From: Rhizoctonia solani
Taxonomy: Eukaryota; Basidiomycota; Agaricomycetes; Cantharellales; Ceratobasidiaceae
Assembly: GCF_016906535.1 (NCBI RefSeq)
Contig: NC_057376.1
Coordinates: forward strand, 1,364,001-1,428,000
Length of the DNA: 64,000 nt
Direction of reading: 5' to 3'
The notes under the pieces are model-generated. The model was not told the DNA's origin and ran no database searches. It worked only from the letters and a program-made list of their open reading frames with translations. The first letter of the stretch is position 1; each line of letters opens with the position of its first letter. Made by a program: the position numbers and the translations under genes. Below, one piece after another: positions 46,853-58,818 of the stretch.

Positions 46853-49395
46853 ATGGAGATGTTCAGTGCCGTCTCCAGCCTAGTCTCCCCCTTTGTGGGA
46901 GGCTCATCCGGGGGCGTTGTCGACGGCATGAAGCTTGTTGTCCTTGGTGGCACTGTCGAGACCGCACGTCGAGTATCCAGCTCTGCATGGAATTCGTTTG
47001 TCAACAGTGAGTATACACACATCGTTTATTGCTTGGCTGTATGCATTGCTCTCGTGGCTATGGCCAGTGATGTGCACCGTAGATCCCGACTCAGGGCCTG
47101 AGAACATCGCTGACTGTGTATTCTAGGTTTCTATCTCACCGCCAGGTTCAGTGAGGACGACTATCCCTACGACTGTGAGTGCTCAATACCGTTGCTACAT
47201 TGTCTCGGCTGACACATCCCAGGGCTGATGCACTGGCAAGTGACCTAGTGGCACTTGGCACTCGGCCAACATATACTGACCGATATACAGGTTGTGCAAG
47301 CAGCCGGCATGGGGCCGCAGTCGTGAGTTCGAGACCACGACAAGGACGAATGTTCCTGGCGCAATAAACTCGGGTTTCGGCGACGAGTTTGAGGACCTCG
47401 AGGCCGCAGACGATGACGATGCCCCTGGAAAGCAAAAGATGCGTGTTGTCTTTATGCCCACGTACGTAACCCCTGTCCAAACTTGAATTCATTTAATTTA
47501 ATTTAATCTAATCTTATTCATAGACTTGACACCACACACACCATCTATTACAAAGGCCACTGGCTCCGCGTCTGTCGCTCACGCCAGTCCAACGGCGACG
47601 AGTTGCTATCTATCTCTGTCGTGGCAAGGTCAAATAACATTCTCAAACAATTGGTTCTGGAAGCAAAGAAAGAGTACGAACGTGATGCAGAGCACCGTGT
47701 ACAGATCTTCTTTGCAGACTCGGTGCGTCGCCGTCGTCGTCGTCGCTCTCGTCAAAGCTCATCGCCTTCGCAGCACGGCTCGTGGCGATGGACCGACTCT
47801 AGGCAAAAGGTGATTGTCATTTACTCCTGTCAAATATATCTATCTAATCTTTCTTCAGCGTCCTATGAGTTCGATCGTCCTCGCTCCCGGTGTCAAAGAG
47901 ATGCTTCTCTCAGATACCCGTGATTTCCTCAAGTCTGAAAAGTGGTACGCGGACCGCGGCATTCCCTTCCGACGAGGCTATCTCCTGCACGGTGTTCCCG
48001 GTCCGTACCGTATACTCAGCCACCCCTGAGCCTCACTGACTCCACACATATACACCCCTATCAGGCTCCGGAAAGTCTTCCTTGATTCATGCGATCGCCG
48101 GCGAGCTTGCTCTCGACATCTACGTTGTTTCGCTTAGCTCGAGCTGGATCAATGACGCCACCTTAACCGCCCTCATGGGTCGCGTCCCCGCCGTGAGTGC
48201 TTCCCCACACTTGTTTATTTGTGTCGAGATGCTGACGTAACCTTGTTCAACCATGTGAATCCAGCGATGCATCGTCTTGCTTGAAGATCTTGATGCGGCG
48301 TTTACCAGGTCCACATCGCGAGACGGCCAGTCGACCGGTGCCCCAACAAACGACAAAAAGGATGAGGCAAGGACAAGGACGAGAACAACAAGGACGAGAA
48401 GAAGCAAGAGGATGTGAATACACTCAGTTTGAGTGGCTTGCTCAATGCGCTTGATGGGGTCGCCGCCAGTGAGGGCCGTATCCTCTTTGCGTGAGTACCC
48501 TGGGAAGTCTTCTGTTGAATCAAGCGCTTATTGTGCGTAGAACTACAAATCACTTGGAGCGCCTTGATCCAGCACTGTCTCGTCCAGGCCGCATGGACGT
48601 CTGGATCGAGTTCAAAAACGCAACCAAATGGCAATGTGAACAGCTCTTCAACAACTTTTTCCCTGCCGCATCGGCCGATAACATCCCGCCTGGCCCTCCT
48701 CCATCCCTCGAGGAGGAAAAGCGCGCAGCTGGACTCCCAGTCGAGGACCATGAACTCGACTGCAACTGCCGCAAAAAGGAAGAGCGACTCCCTGATGGAA
48801 CGCTTACGCCCACTCTTACGCCTGCGAAGCGTTTGGATGCGGCGACGCTTGCGCAGCTCGCCAAGAAGTTTGCGGCGTCGATCCCCGAGGAAGAGTTTTC
48901 GGTTGCGTCGTTGCAGGGCTGTGAGTAGTAATTGGAGTGACGGATTGGACGGCGGGCGCTGATGAGGCGTTATATTAGACTTGTTGAAGAACAAGACTCG
49001 TCCGCAGGCTGCGGCTGACGAGGCGGCTGCATGGGTCATTTCTGAGCGCGAGCTCAAGGCAAGGTTGCAGCGCGAGAAGGAAGAGGTCAGTGATAAGCAC
49101 TACTTTGCAGAAATGTACTTGTACTAAAATCGATTGACAGCGCGAGGCCAAGGAGCGTGCGGATCGCGAGAAGCGTCGCCGTGAGCGCGAAGAGAAGGAA
49201 CGTCGGGACCGCGAAGAGGAGCGAGAGCGTAAGCGTCGTGAGGAGCGCGAACAAGCCCGTCTGGACCGTGAGGCTGATGACCGGGAGCGCGAGCGCAAGG
49301 CCAAGGAAGAAAAGGAGCGTCTCGAAAAGGAGTCCAAAGACAAAGCGGGTGAAGAGCCCAAGAAGGACGAGCCCGAGCCGACCAAACTCGCATAA
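46853..49395 (+). CDS. BCS1-like AAA ATPase with long charged C-terminal coiled coil
   Basis: AAA ATPase with an N-terminal BCS1_N-type domain: a WLMHWL...QPAWGRSREFETTTRT region, then KMRVVFMPTLDTTHTIYYKG and KQLVLEAKKEYERDAEHR. The ATPase fold follows: LLHGVPGSGKSSLIHAIAGE (Walker A), CIVLLEDLDAAF (Walker B), then SLSGLLNALDGVAASEGRIL and FATTNHLERLDPALSRPGRM. After AAKKFAASIPEEEFSVASLQ the protein ends in about 100 residues of alternating Arg/Glu/Lys (REREEKERRDREEERERKRR), a predicted coiled coil, to EPTKLA (stop 49393-49395). One frame break near 48367 is repaired by one G (restoring KDEGKDKDENN). Bcs1 itself moves the Rieske protein in mitochondria; with this tail and start I would call it only BCS1-like. 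Confidence 0.87.
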
Positions 49396-50613
49396 GCCTT
49401 TTCCGTTTTTTTCCTCATCTCCTTTCTCCCCCGAATTGTGTCTGTTATGTCTTGCAACCATCCTCCCAATCTACGACCACACACTTACGACTCATCTACG
49501 CAAACAACCCCCCTGTGACTCTTTTTGTTCTGCTCTATCGCTTTGTGACTCGGCAACTCGACCATCTGCATTCTTATATCTTCAATCAGCCAACTTGACC
49601 TTTTTGTGTATCTTACCTCCGTTATGTTGTTATGGACCAACACGTGCTGTACTCCCTAAACCCCCCTTCTTTGCAAGAAGACTAATCAGTGAGATCATCT
49701 CCCTACAAAAAAGTTAAAGTGGTTTGTATTTTTTTTTTACTCATCACTGACGCTCGTTTTCTGGACCTCGAACAATCGATTGCCCCTTGCCACTCCTTTG
49801 CCTCACTCCTGTGCTGAGCCGATCCAGCTATATTTTGTGATGTATTAAACCCTCATGCCTCGCGGCTATTCTCCAGAAGTGACATCAGTTGGTCCTTTGG
49901 ACTGGAAATGACGGTCGTAGCTCACAAGTAATTGACCGGTCCCGCCCGGGCAATAACTATGCGCATACAAGATATTTGTTTATTTTTTGATGTTTTGACT
50001 CCCACGCACGCCAACGCCACGTAAGGCAGTCCACATTCAAATCCAATCCGACATATGTGACAACTTTATTTTGGCGCTTTGGCACCAAGGGACTCTTCTC
50101 CCCGAAACAGTGCTCAAGAGCACGTCCCGGTCTGTACCACCTTTCTTGCTTTCATGCGAATAAAGTGAGCAAAAGGACCAACTTCTGTTCGTACATGATA
50201 TAATGACAAAACGAGTGAGTTTTTATCCTACGACAAAGACACTGAAGGGAGAAGAAAACGAGTGGCATTCGTGTGCGTGCCACCGGTTGCCAACCGAGCC
50301 ACACGTCCGAAACCACAACGTAGTGAGCCCGGCAGGTTTCCTGGGCACGAAAGTTGGAAGAGTCAAGAAAAAAGGAAAAGGAGAAGAGCTTGTCGTGAGG
50401 ATATAGGAAAAAAGGGAAGCTTGGATAGCGGTCACGCATGCAGAAGCGGTTACTCCGAGCCGCAGTCCGAAAGCAGAAAGAGAAATTATCAACCATGGAC
50501 AAGAAAGGAAGCTGAGACACTGAGACCGATAAAAAGTACTAAACGTATAGATGAAAACGTATAAGGTGCCGAATAGTTATGACCAAGGAGAACGCAGCAA
50601 GAAACCATGTCGC
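49396..50613. other. Intergenic, convergent 3' flanks
   Basis: About 1.2 kb between the convergent BCS1-like and G-alpha genes. It is pyrimidine-rich just after the BCS1-like stop. No gene was seen. Confidence 0.45.
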
Positions 50614-52005
50614 TTAGAGGAGACCACATTCACGTAGATGTATTTGCAGCAGAATATCCTGGATAGCGCTCAACACAACTGTAACCAAGTTAGCGTCTAT
50701 AATAATATTGCCGCCGGTTGTACTCACATTTGATTTGTTGAGTGTCTGTCGCACAAGTATAGTGGGCGTAGATCTGTTTCGAGGCGGCGCTCTGATTCAG
50801 AGAGACAAACCGATGCAACAAATAGTCGCAAGCCGCATAATTGTCCCCACCAGTGTAGTCAGGGAAGTAGTCAGCCATTGGCGAATGGGGTAACTTCTCT
50901 GCGAACAAGTCAATCTTGTTCAAAAAGAGAATCTGTTGCCGCGACAGTTAGTGAATAAGCTTAGACAGTTATGAGAGGCACGACTGACGATAGAGGTCTT
51001 GACGAACCACCTTGAATTGCAAATCGAGTCGAACAACGTCAACGCTTCTTGCATACGATTGACACTCTCGTCTTCGTACAGCATCTGGTCGTACTCGCTC
51101 AGCGAGACCAGGAAGACGAGCGCGGTAACATTCTCGAAACAGTGAATCCACTTTTTACGTTCACTTCGCTGACCGCCCACATCAAAGAGTTTGTACGTGA
51201 GCTCCCCAACACGGAACGTTGTCTCCGTGATACCAGTCGTTTTGACACGAGATCGTAGTATATCTTGATCCGTGGGCAAGTACGCTGCCGACGACATACG
51301 CTCCAGGGAGTTGAAGTAACTAATTGCACGTCAGACCGAATCTTGACGGGTAGACAATAGGACTTACTATGTGGCCGAATCGTTTAGTTGGAACTCACGG
51401 CTTCGCCTGACAGCCTCGCGAACGCCGGGATCTTGCCAGAGATTCAAGAGGGAGTCAGCTACGTCAGGCGGAAGCGAGTCGGTTTCCATTTGTCCTGGAA
51501 GCGCCATGACAATGCCCCGACGGGCGTCATTTTGAGGCTGTAGTTGCAAGTCAAGCGCCGGCATGGCCTCCAGAATCGCACTTTGGAGGCCCAAGTGGTC
51601 TTAGTAATCCAGCCACAGGTGATAGATGAAGCAACATACCGCATGGACTGGAGCGTGTTGGAGAAGATGATCTCTTTGTATGACTCTCTCTCCTGGTTGT
51701 TGTATCCGCCATGGTGAATAAGCTTCATTTGCTTGAGCACCGTTGACTGAAATGGTCAAACGTCGAACATCAGCCCCTGCCGCGTGTCTGGATAAGATCT
51801 CCAACTCACCTTGCCAGACTCTCCAGCACCAAGTAGCAGCATCTTAATCTCATTCTTGGCGTTCATACGGTCCTTTTTGAGTTGGGACTCGATCTCGTCG
51901 TTGCCTGAACACAGGGGTACTCAGCCTGCGATGACAACCCACGTCCAAACACTACTCACGGGCTTTGCCCTCGTCGTCCATGCCAGTAGATTGTGTGCAG
52001 CCCAT
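50614..52005 (-). CDS. Heterotrimeric G-protein alpha subunit (Gi-like)
   Basis: GTPase relaying receptor signals (pheromone, nutrient). [16 protein letters not shown] has the N-myristoylation Gly2 and palmitoylation Cys3. All G boxes are present: [12 protein letters not shown] (P-loop), then [12 protein letters not shown] (switch I Arg and Thr). The switch II sequence is [33 protein letters not shown] and [10 protein letters not shown] complete the set. The C-terminus is [12 protein letters not shown], with Cys at position -4 as in pertussis-toxin-sensitive Gi-type subunits. The helical domain ([20 protein letters not shown]) is normal. About eight introns, no frame breaks. It belongs to the GPA1/class I-like fungal set, but I cannot assign a class with confidence. 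Confidence 0.95.
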
Positions 52006-53913
52006 TGTCGCTAGAGCGGTGTAGACTCTTGGATGGAAAAATGGAAAATTGAGGTAGGAAGAGGAGGGGCGACGGTGTCTCGCGGGGGCTAGGCTACAAG
52101 TACGAAGAAATTAATATCGGCAGTGACCGAAGGTTAGTGCAAGGAGAACAGGATCAGGCGGGAGAGAGGTGGGGGAAGGAAGGACAAGCTCGGTGTCAGA
52201 GTCGAGGATTGAAGAGGTGCGAGCGCGGGTCCTCTCAGCGGAGCTGTGACCACAATTTCAGCTCGGGAGAACCCTATTGCAAATGTCACGAAACAGCGGT
52301 CACACTCCGGCTCCGGCCTATTTTTTCCCCCCTCTCCGCATCGCTTTGTTCGCCAACTAGCTCTAGTAAAGTCTATAGCTATGCCATCTACTCCGGCTCT
52401 TTGTAGGCCCTATTCGTACAAGTCTACCTACTCACGAATCGCCCGATTTTACCTGTGCTTTGTTGTCTTGAAATCAACCTCCCAATCTCTTTCAGGTTTC
52501 TAAGTTCGGTCTGCCTGGCATAACTCCGCCTGGTTTCCGTTGGAAACCTCGAAAGGGTCATGATTTATCCTTAGACTCAGGTATCAAGTTGCCCTTCGGC
52601 AGGGGTGCCGCCGGGTGAATTCCTCCCGGTTTTTCGCGGTTACCGCCCTTCTCCAACCACTGATGCGCATCCAAACCGGGTTAGCCGTGGTTCAAGCCGG
52701 AGACGACCACGATGCGACTCAACTGTACCTCAGCTAACCAAATGTATATTTACTATAGTGCTATACGATACCTAGGTACCAATCTATGTAGCATTTTCAT
52801 CGATTGGCATGTAACTATTTATTTAGTAAACGCCAAGGGCGAATGCGTTGAGTAGCAACCAAAACGAAGGCTGGAGCAGAACGCTTGGATACATCGCATC
52901 CCGACATCTTTGATGCTGATTAAAATGTGTTTGAGCTAGACTCTGGTCCTCTACAAATTCATAACGATTCGAATGCTAGCGGTGTCACTGTTCCAATTTA
53001 TTCATTTGACTTGTATGCATTTTAAAGCTCGATGAAAATCTATTTTCATATGTTCGATCATGACTGCGAAAACCCACACCGTTTTCGATCGCGATCGTCA
53101 AATCACGAACCCCAGGCAACAAGCGAGGGTGGCTACATAAATTGCGAGCCGTCACCCGAGTGAAACCCACTAACCCATGCGGAAAGGTCGCCGATTACAA
53201 CCGAAGTGGAGGAGTGCTCGGAGGCCCCAACTTGTTACAAGTTTACCAAATGACTACTGCGCGCATATAACCTAACGGTGTTTTTTTTCGCTTACTCATT
53301 CTTCGCCAAGAGGCGGTCGGGGCCCGTATGTAGCATATTCCATCCTTCCCTCTGATCCAGTGATAAGAAGTTCACGTCAGGCACACCCGACTGACGTCTT
53401 CTCGATACATGCGTTGTTATATTTTAATTAGACTTATAGTAGTTGGATTAATAGTAGGGCCATCATTGGCCTCCTTGAGTAGAACAGGGCTGAAACGATT
53501 GTTTATGCACGTTCAAAAAGGTGGATATTTATCATATTTTGTAGGATGGAGCTCAAACCTACACACAAATCCATGCTGCGCAAGCATAGGTGCTGAACTC
53601 TAGCGCCACCCGGTCCGTATGGTATTTCATCGATGTGTACGTTAAGCTACGGACAAGTCTAAATGCGTCGATGCTATCAATAAGCGCTGGTGATCCACCA
53701 TGAAATTGCTAAAGGACACGACCCCGGCACGTCACATTTTGACAGTTTGCCCTTAGTTCCTTGAAGGATTACAATTGCGCAGATCTACTGATTTTCATCA
53801 GGCCTCAAAGAATCATGATAATGCGCAACATGCATACAAGTCACGTTCAGGTTCTATTGCTCCAAAGATCGACCCTTGCTTTACAATGTTATCTACCGAA
53901 ATCCTATACTGGT
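52006..53913. other. Intergenic, no gene seen
   Basis: About 1.9 kb. It includes the G-alpha promoter and 5' UTR, with pyrimidine-rich sequence at 52300-52500. I could not support any coding sequence in it. Confidence 0.4.
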
Positions 53914-54898
53914 CTAGAAAGCCTTGGCTGCACTCGGAGAAAGTCCGAGAACACAGTTCCGCACAAAATACTCGTGGAAACGATCGTCACGCGTGAGTTC
54001 AGGGTGGAATGTCGTGAGCAACGTTCGCCCTTGTCGTAGCGCCACCACAGTACGAGGGTCGACGCTCAAATCACCTGATGCAGCAACGCTTGGGCCGGTG
54101 TAAGGTAAATTATCTGGTAGTAGGTAACCGGGTAGCCGAGCAATGTGTTCTATAGGACGCTTTGGGTCAGGTTCTGTGAACGATAGGATAATCTAAATTT
54201 TAATTAGTATTTGGTCGATATCTTAATTCATGGACCTGAAACCTACAGGTGCTCGAATGAAAATGCCATTGAATGGGCGACCTTCATCAGCAAGGCCATT
54301 TACTTCCAGCTCAGCCTCGAAAGATTCAAGCTTCGCTCAATGACGCATGAGTACAAATTCGTACGGTCTCAGAAAAAGCTTACCTGTGATCCAAATCCGT
54401 TTCGCCCAATCCGGACGTCAACACCACCAAGAACCTCCTGACCGCCCCTTTTAGCACCCTCAACGCCCCCAGATGCCAACAAAATCGCCCCAGCACAAGT
54501 TCCCCAAACGGGCTTGGTCCTGATAAACTCTCGCAATGGTTCCAATAGATTTGCTAGTCGCGCAAGTAATATAATCGATGTGCTCTCCCCGCCCGGGATA
54601 ATCAATCCATCACAAAGTGCGAGTTCTGCCGGAGTCCGAACGAGTGTGGCCTGTACACGAGGTGTCACGCGTGATATAATTTCGTGATGCTCTGCGAATG
54701 CTCCCTGAAGAGCTGTGGGATAGATAGATGTAAGTCGCACGTTGTGGTTAGCTGATGGATGGGCGGCATAATAAGCGATGCGAGTATGGGAAGGATTACG
54801 ATGTCTAAAATGGGTACATGAGATAGAAGGAATGGCGAACCTAGGACACCGACAGTGGCCATACCCGTAACTGGCCGCTCTTTTTCAGCTATAGTCAT
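53914..54898 (-). CDS. PDX2: Pyridoxal 5'-phosphate synthase glutaminase subunit (PdxT/SNO)
   Basis: Class I glutamine amidotransferase that feeds ammonia to PDX1 (PdxS/SNZ) for vitamin B6 synthesis. [19 protein letters not shown] is joined by an intron (acceptor TCCCACAG) to [20 protein letters not shown]. The GGEST oxyanion block reads [20 protein letters not shown]. The nucleophile Cys is in [20 protein letters not shown]. Next come [16 protein letters not shown], then [20 protein letters not shown] and GIFIRAP. The His/Glu of the triad lie in [16 protein letters not shown], ending LSPSAAKAF (stop at 53914). No frame break. Its partner PDX1 is not in the window. Confidence 0.95.
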
Positions 54899-57549
54899 CG
54901 AGGCTGGTCGCAGTTGAGGTCAGAAACTGAAGGATGCAAGTTCCGATAGATTCGGTCTACAGATATGCTACGGGATTGCTTCTGAGCAATGTGTCCGCAG
55001 AGACAACGGCGATCAGACTTGTCGACTGTGTGAGCGCACACATGAGGAGCTCTAGAGAAGATACCGATCTCCGGGAATTTTCTCCCATTCACGTGATCGA
55101 GAGCATGACTCGGGCGCTCAGAAATCGAGCATAAGAATGCATCGGATCATGGCAGGCTATGGGGACCGTGGTCATTTTGCCTATCTGAAAGCCAAAAAGT
55201 CAAAAAGGTACAAAATTTCGAACTTGGGCTCCGTTTGACCGGTCTGCTTGGACACCGGTGGATCGATATTGCGAAGTAGCACCAGAGACGTGTTTCGGTT
55301 CGCAAGTGACCGGTGTCGACTGCATATGATCCAGCCGTCTTTTTGGAGATATACATATATTTGTTGCATCTAAAATAGCACGCTCAAGGTACCAAAACCT
55401 ACAAAAATAACAAGTTTCATGCCGTCGTTATTGTTTACCATGTATAGCGCAACCCGTCAGAGATGTGCCCATGGTGGTGGTGAGGAGTGCATAGCTCGCT
55501 TGAGCTCAAATGTAAGCTGACCGATGGCGAACTGAAGATTATTACATCTATCATACAATAGAGTTCACCCATCCAGACAACAACTTGGACGTAGACAGGG
55601 CGCTAGTTCGTGTTTGGGAACAATCACAAGCAAAAGTAACTCCTCGTTCTCGCCGCAGCCTCACAACCGCTATCCACGCGTTCTGAAGTGGTAAGTTCTC
55701 TGGACCAACTTCCAGTGTTGATAAATTGCTCCTGATTGTGACATTTTCCACGGAGCTGGAAATAGTAGTCCGGCGTAAAGATGCGTGTATATATATGTGA
55801 CAACTGTAGGTGACAAACATCGGCGGGCAAGCGAGGGTTTGACGTAGATACGCCTTTGCATTAAACTGACTAATGAATGTGTGGCTGCTCCGGTGCTGTG
55901 ACACAGCTAATGGTTGGGGACCGGAGTGGGGGTTGAAATCAAGTAAGCTGTCCATGAGCTGTGCGTCATAAGGTTGATTAGGAAGGAGGTGATATTCAAT
56001 TGACTTAGAGAGTTACGCATGCGAGGTTGAGGGTACAATCGCGCGGTCGCATATGCCGATCTAGAGACACCGGGTGTGCATGCGGTGCCAGTTGTAACGA
56101 GGCGTCACATCCGAGGGAAATAGAAGGAGCAAGGTACAGCAACGGTCGGCGGAATCATAAAAGAACTGTTATTGATTCAAACACACACGACGACTACAAA
56201 AGGCACAGCTCCCGATATCTGTAGAAGATACGTATCATAACCAATGTAAATATGGCATAGGCACCAATGGTGGGTTAGAGGGTGTGGCGAACTGGGAAGA
56301 AGTCGCTATTAAATGGTATGGCACGTTCATGTATACATTTATATGGGGAGGCGAAAGAGGGTAGCGCACGCAGAAATGATGCAATGTATGCGTGGAAATG
56401 AAACCAGTGGTCCGATTCTCAGGTACGCTGATACTTCTTATGATTTGGCTGGCGTCTTGTGCGACACACAAATTGTGCATTTCCTAACATAGATGCGCAT
56501 TGATACATATTGTCCACCAACCAGGTACGAGTGGAAGTTTGTTCCCAAACCCCAATCTTTAGGTCGATTTCCTCCGTAGATAATTGACTTTGCTATATAG
56601 CGCAACTCATAGTAGTTTGTATCTATATGTGTCAGCATAGATGTCTCTGTTGAGCAGCGTGGATATAAGCGATAAATGGCTTAGATACGACTCTGAGCTG
56701 GTTCACAATTACAATGCTGATTTACAGCCTCGCAGTGCCAAATTTAAAGGACCATTGCCTACCGGCTGACTCTCAGCATCCAGTCGTTATTATCTACGGT
56801 CTATATAGTCCCTCTGATACTCATGCACCCGAAAAGTCTGTCTCGGGCCACAATCGGCGTTCATGGATGTATTCGTCGTTTATGTACATAAGCGAATCTG
56901 GATTCATAAAAACAATTTATACGACTCCTAAACCTCGTGGATGCGACCATCAGATCTGGAGACAAGGAATCAGGCGTTTATATGTACCAATTTCGTCCTC
57001 GATAATTTATTGCCTATAGAGCTGACACTTGATAAATTCTTCGTAATGACAATAATTCTGGGTTCCAGGATGTAGGTTATAGCACGTATACAATCAACAC
57101 CCTCGGTGAGAGTGCGTCATCCCAGAGGCTACTGCACAGCAAGTCGTGGGTGCACCGACGAAGCAATTGGCAAACAAATTTTGTGGATGGCCATAAGTGG
57201 GACTTATTATTGCTTCAGGGCTTAAATTGGCGTCACGTGTAGACCAGATTTTCCCCATAGGCACCAACTATAGACTCTGGGCCACGACTGCAACGTCTAT
57301 CTAGACCGACAGATTGAGTCTCTTCTTCTAGGCCATTGAACTGAGCCCACCAATTACTAGAGTCAACAGAAGATCTTTCGACACGTTTTCAGCACGTTGC
57401 ATCTGTGCCCTCCACTTAAGTTGGACAATCACCCTACCCCTCATCTCCGCCCTACCACTGTGAGTTGGCTTGAGATCTGTGTTGTGATTACCTCGTGCTC
57501 ACTTGAATTGAGTATAGATTTAAGACTTAGATATATTATATCCATTCCT
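54899..57549. other. Intergenic between PDX2 and BAG gene, with CACGTG at 55090-55095
   Basis: About 2.6 kb. CACGTG lies in TTCACGTGATCG about 190 bp upstream of the PDX2 start. I see no supportable gene in the rest; open frames (for example 55551-55955 minus) lack protein-like character. Confidence 0.4.
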
Positions 57550-58505
57550 ATGAGTTTCACCGTGAAATGGGGCAGAGAGAAGTAGGATATCATTGCTTTT
57601 GAACTGCGATCTGGGCTGATTGACGGGTGTAGAGTGCAAGTGATGGTCCCTCCGGACCATTATCCACTGAGCTCTTTGCGGGAGACCTTGTCGCAACACA
57701 CGGGGTTGCCCCCTCACTCGTTTAAACTCGTTCATTCGGGTGCTGTAATGAAAGATGATAATGCCCCAAGTACGCCACAGATCATTTTATGGAGCAAGGG
57801 AAATGAACTAACTGTTTCGTACCCCCAAAGTCACTGCCTATGGTATAAGACCCGGCAGTGTTGTCGCGTTGGTCGGTGGCGATTCCGTTCCCCCTCGGTC
57901 TCCATACACACACGCACCTGCCCCTGCCCCTACAACCACAGCACATCCACCAGCTCCCGCACCGGCTCCGGCTTCAAATCATTCACCTGTGAATTCCAGT
58001 ATGCCTCCTCCACCAGCACCCACTCAGCCAATAACACCGAGCGAGTCTCCGGCACCAGTCAACAGCCAGGAGGCTGCCACTATTACAAAATTCAGTCAGA
58101 GTGGAATTCATGTAGGTCTCAATTATCAACCAGTTTGAGTACATTAATTAATCTCATGAATTACGATCCAGTCCGTTCCAAACTTCTTCCAGAAGTTCAG
58201 TCTTTCTTGCAGGTTTTGGCGGCTCCTCGTCAGGAGAGGCCATCGCCCGAGGAACTCAAACAGAATCACAAGAAATTTGGTGCGCTACCATGTTGCTTTC
58301 TAATACACCTGATTATTGATATATCTTTTAAATTGGTCACTTTAAGCTGAGTTATTACTTCAGGCCCTATTAAATTCGATGCGTTCCAGCCCGAAGGGAA
58401 TGGAGCAAGGCGAGGGAAGTGCGAAAAGGCGCCGTGAAAGAGGTACAGAGCGTGCTCGATAAACTAGACGGGATGTGGGAGGAAGCCAAGGTTTCGGGGC
58501 GTTGA
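57550..58505 (+). CDS. BAG-domain co-chaperone with ubiquitin-like N-terminus; two frame breaks
   Basis: Likely nucleotide-exchange factor for Hsp70. The first exon, MSFTVKWGRE, joins across a 50-nt intron to the ubiquitin-like part VQVMVPPDHYPLSSLRETLS, then GLPPHSFKLVHSGAVMKDDN. After a second intron it reads ITAYGIRPGSVVALVGGDSV. A Pro/Ala-rich linker follows (PAPAPTTTAHPPAPAPAPAS). The C-terminal BAG helices are KIQSEWNSCRSQLSTSLSTL, then LLPEVQSFLQVLAAPRQERP and AVKEVQSVLDKLDGMWEEAK, ending VSGR. Frame breaks near 58092 (A-run) and 58402 (GGG) are repaired by one base each. Without those repairs the BAG domain is lost. Confidence 0.8.
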
Positions 58506-58818
58506 GATCTGGGTGTAGGGGACACGAATACACGATCGGCTCGAGATCAAGATCCATTCGACCAGAATTGGTTTGTTACTGTATGTTATTGATGTAGGAT
58601 TAATTTGGGACCGCTTGCGTCTTGCTTTGCTGGAATTTCTTGTCTTGTTTATTGGTGTATAAATTAGAAAGGCTGTGGCTGTGCCAAAATTCATCTCAAA
58701 ATTCACCTCGATTGGCCTGACCTCTGCCCACTTGTTCTGAATGCATCTGAACAGTTACTGAACGGGATAACAGCACAGACAAATTAGACAAACTAATAAA
58801 AGTGATACTCTTTGAATT

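Noticed and set aside
48302..49484. Long Arg/Ser- and Leu-rich open frames antisense to the BCS1-like gene
   Set aside because: They are mirror frames of the repetitive Arg/Glu codons on the plus strand.
55551..55955. 134-codon open frame on the minus strand
   Set aside because: No recognisable domain, no plausible splice partners, and composition like intergenic DNA.
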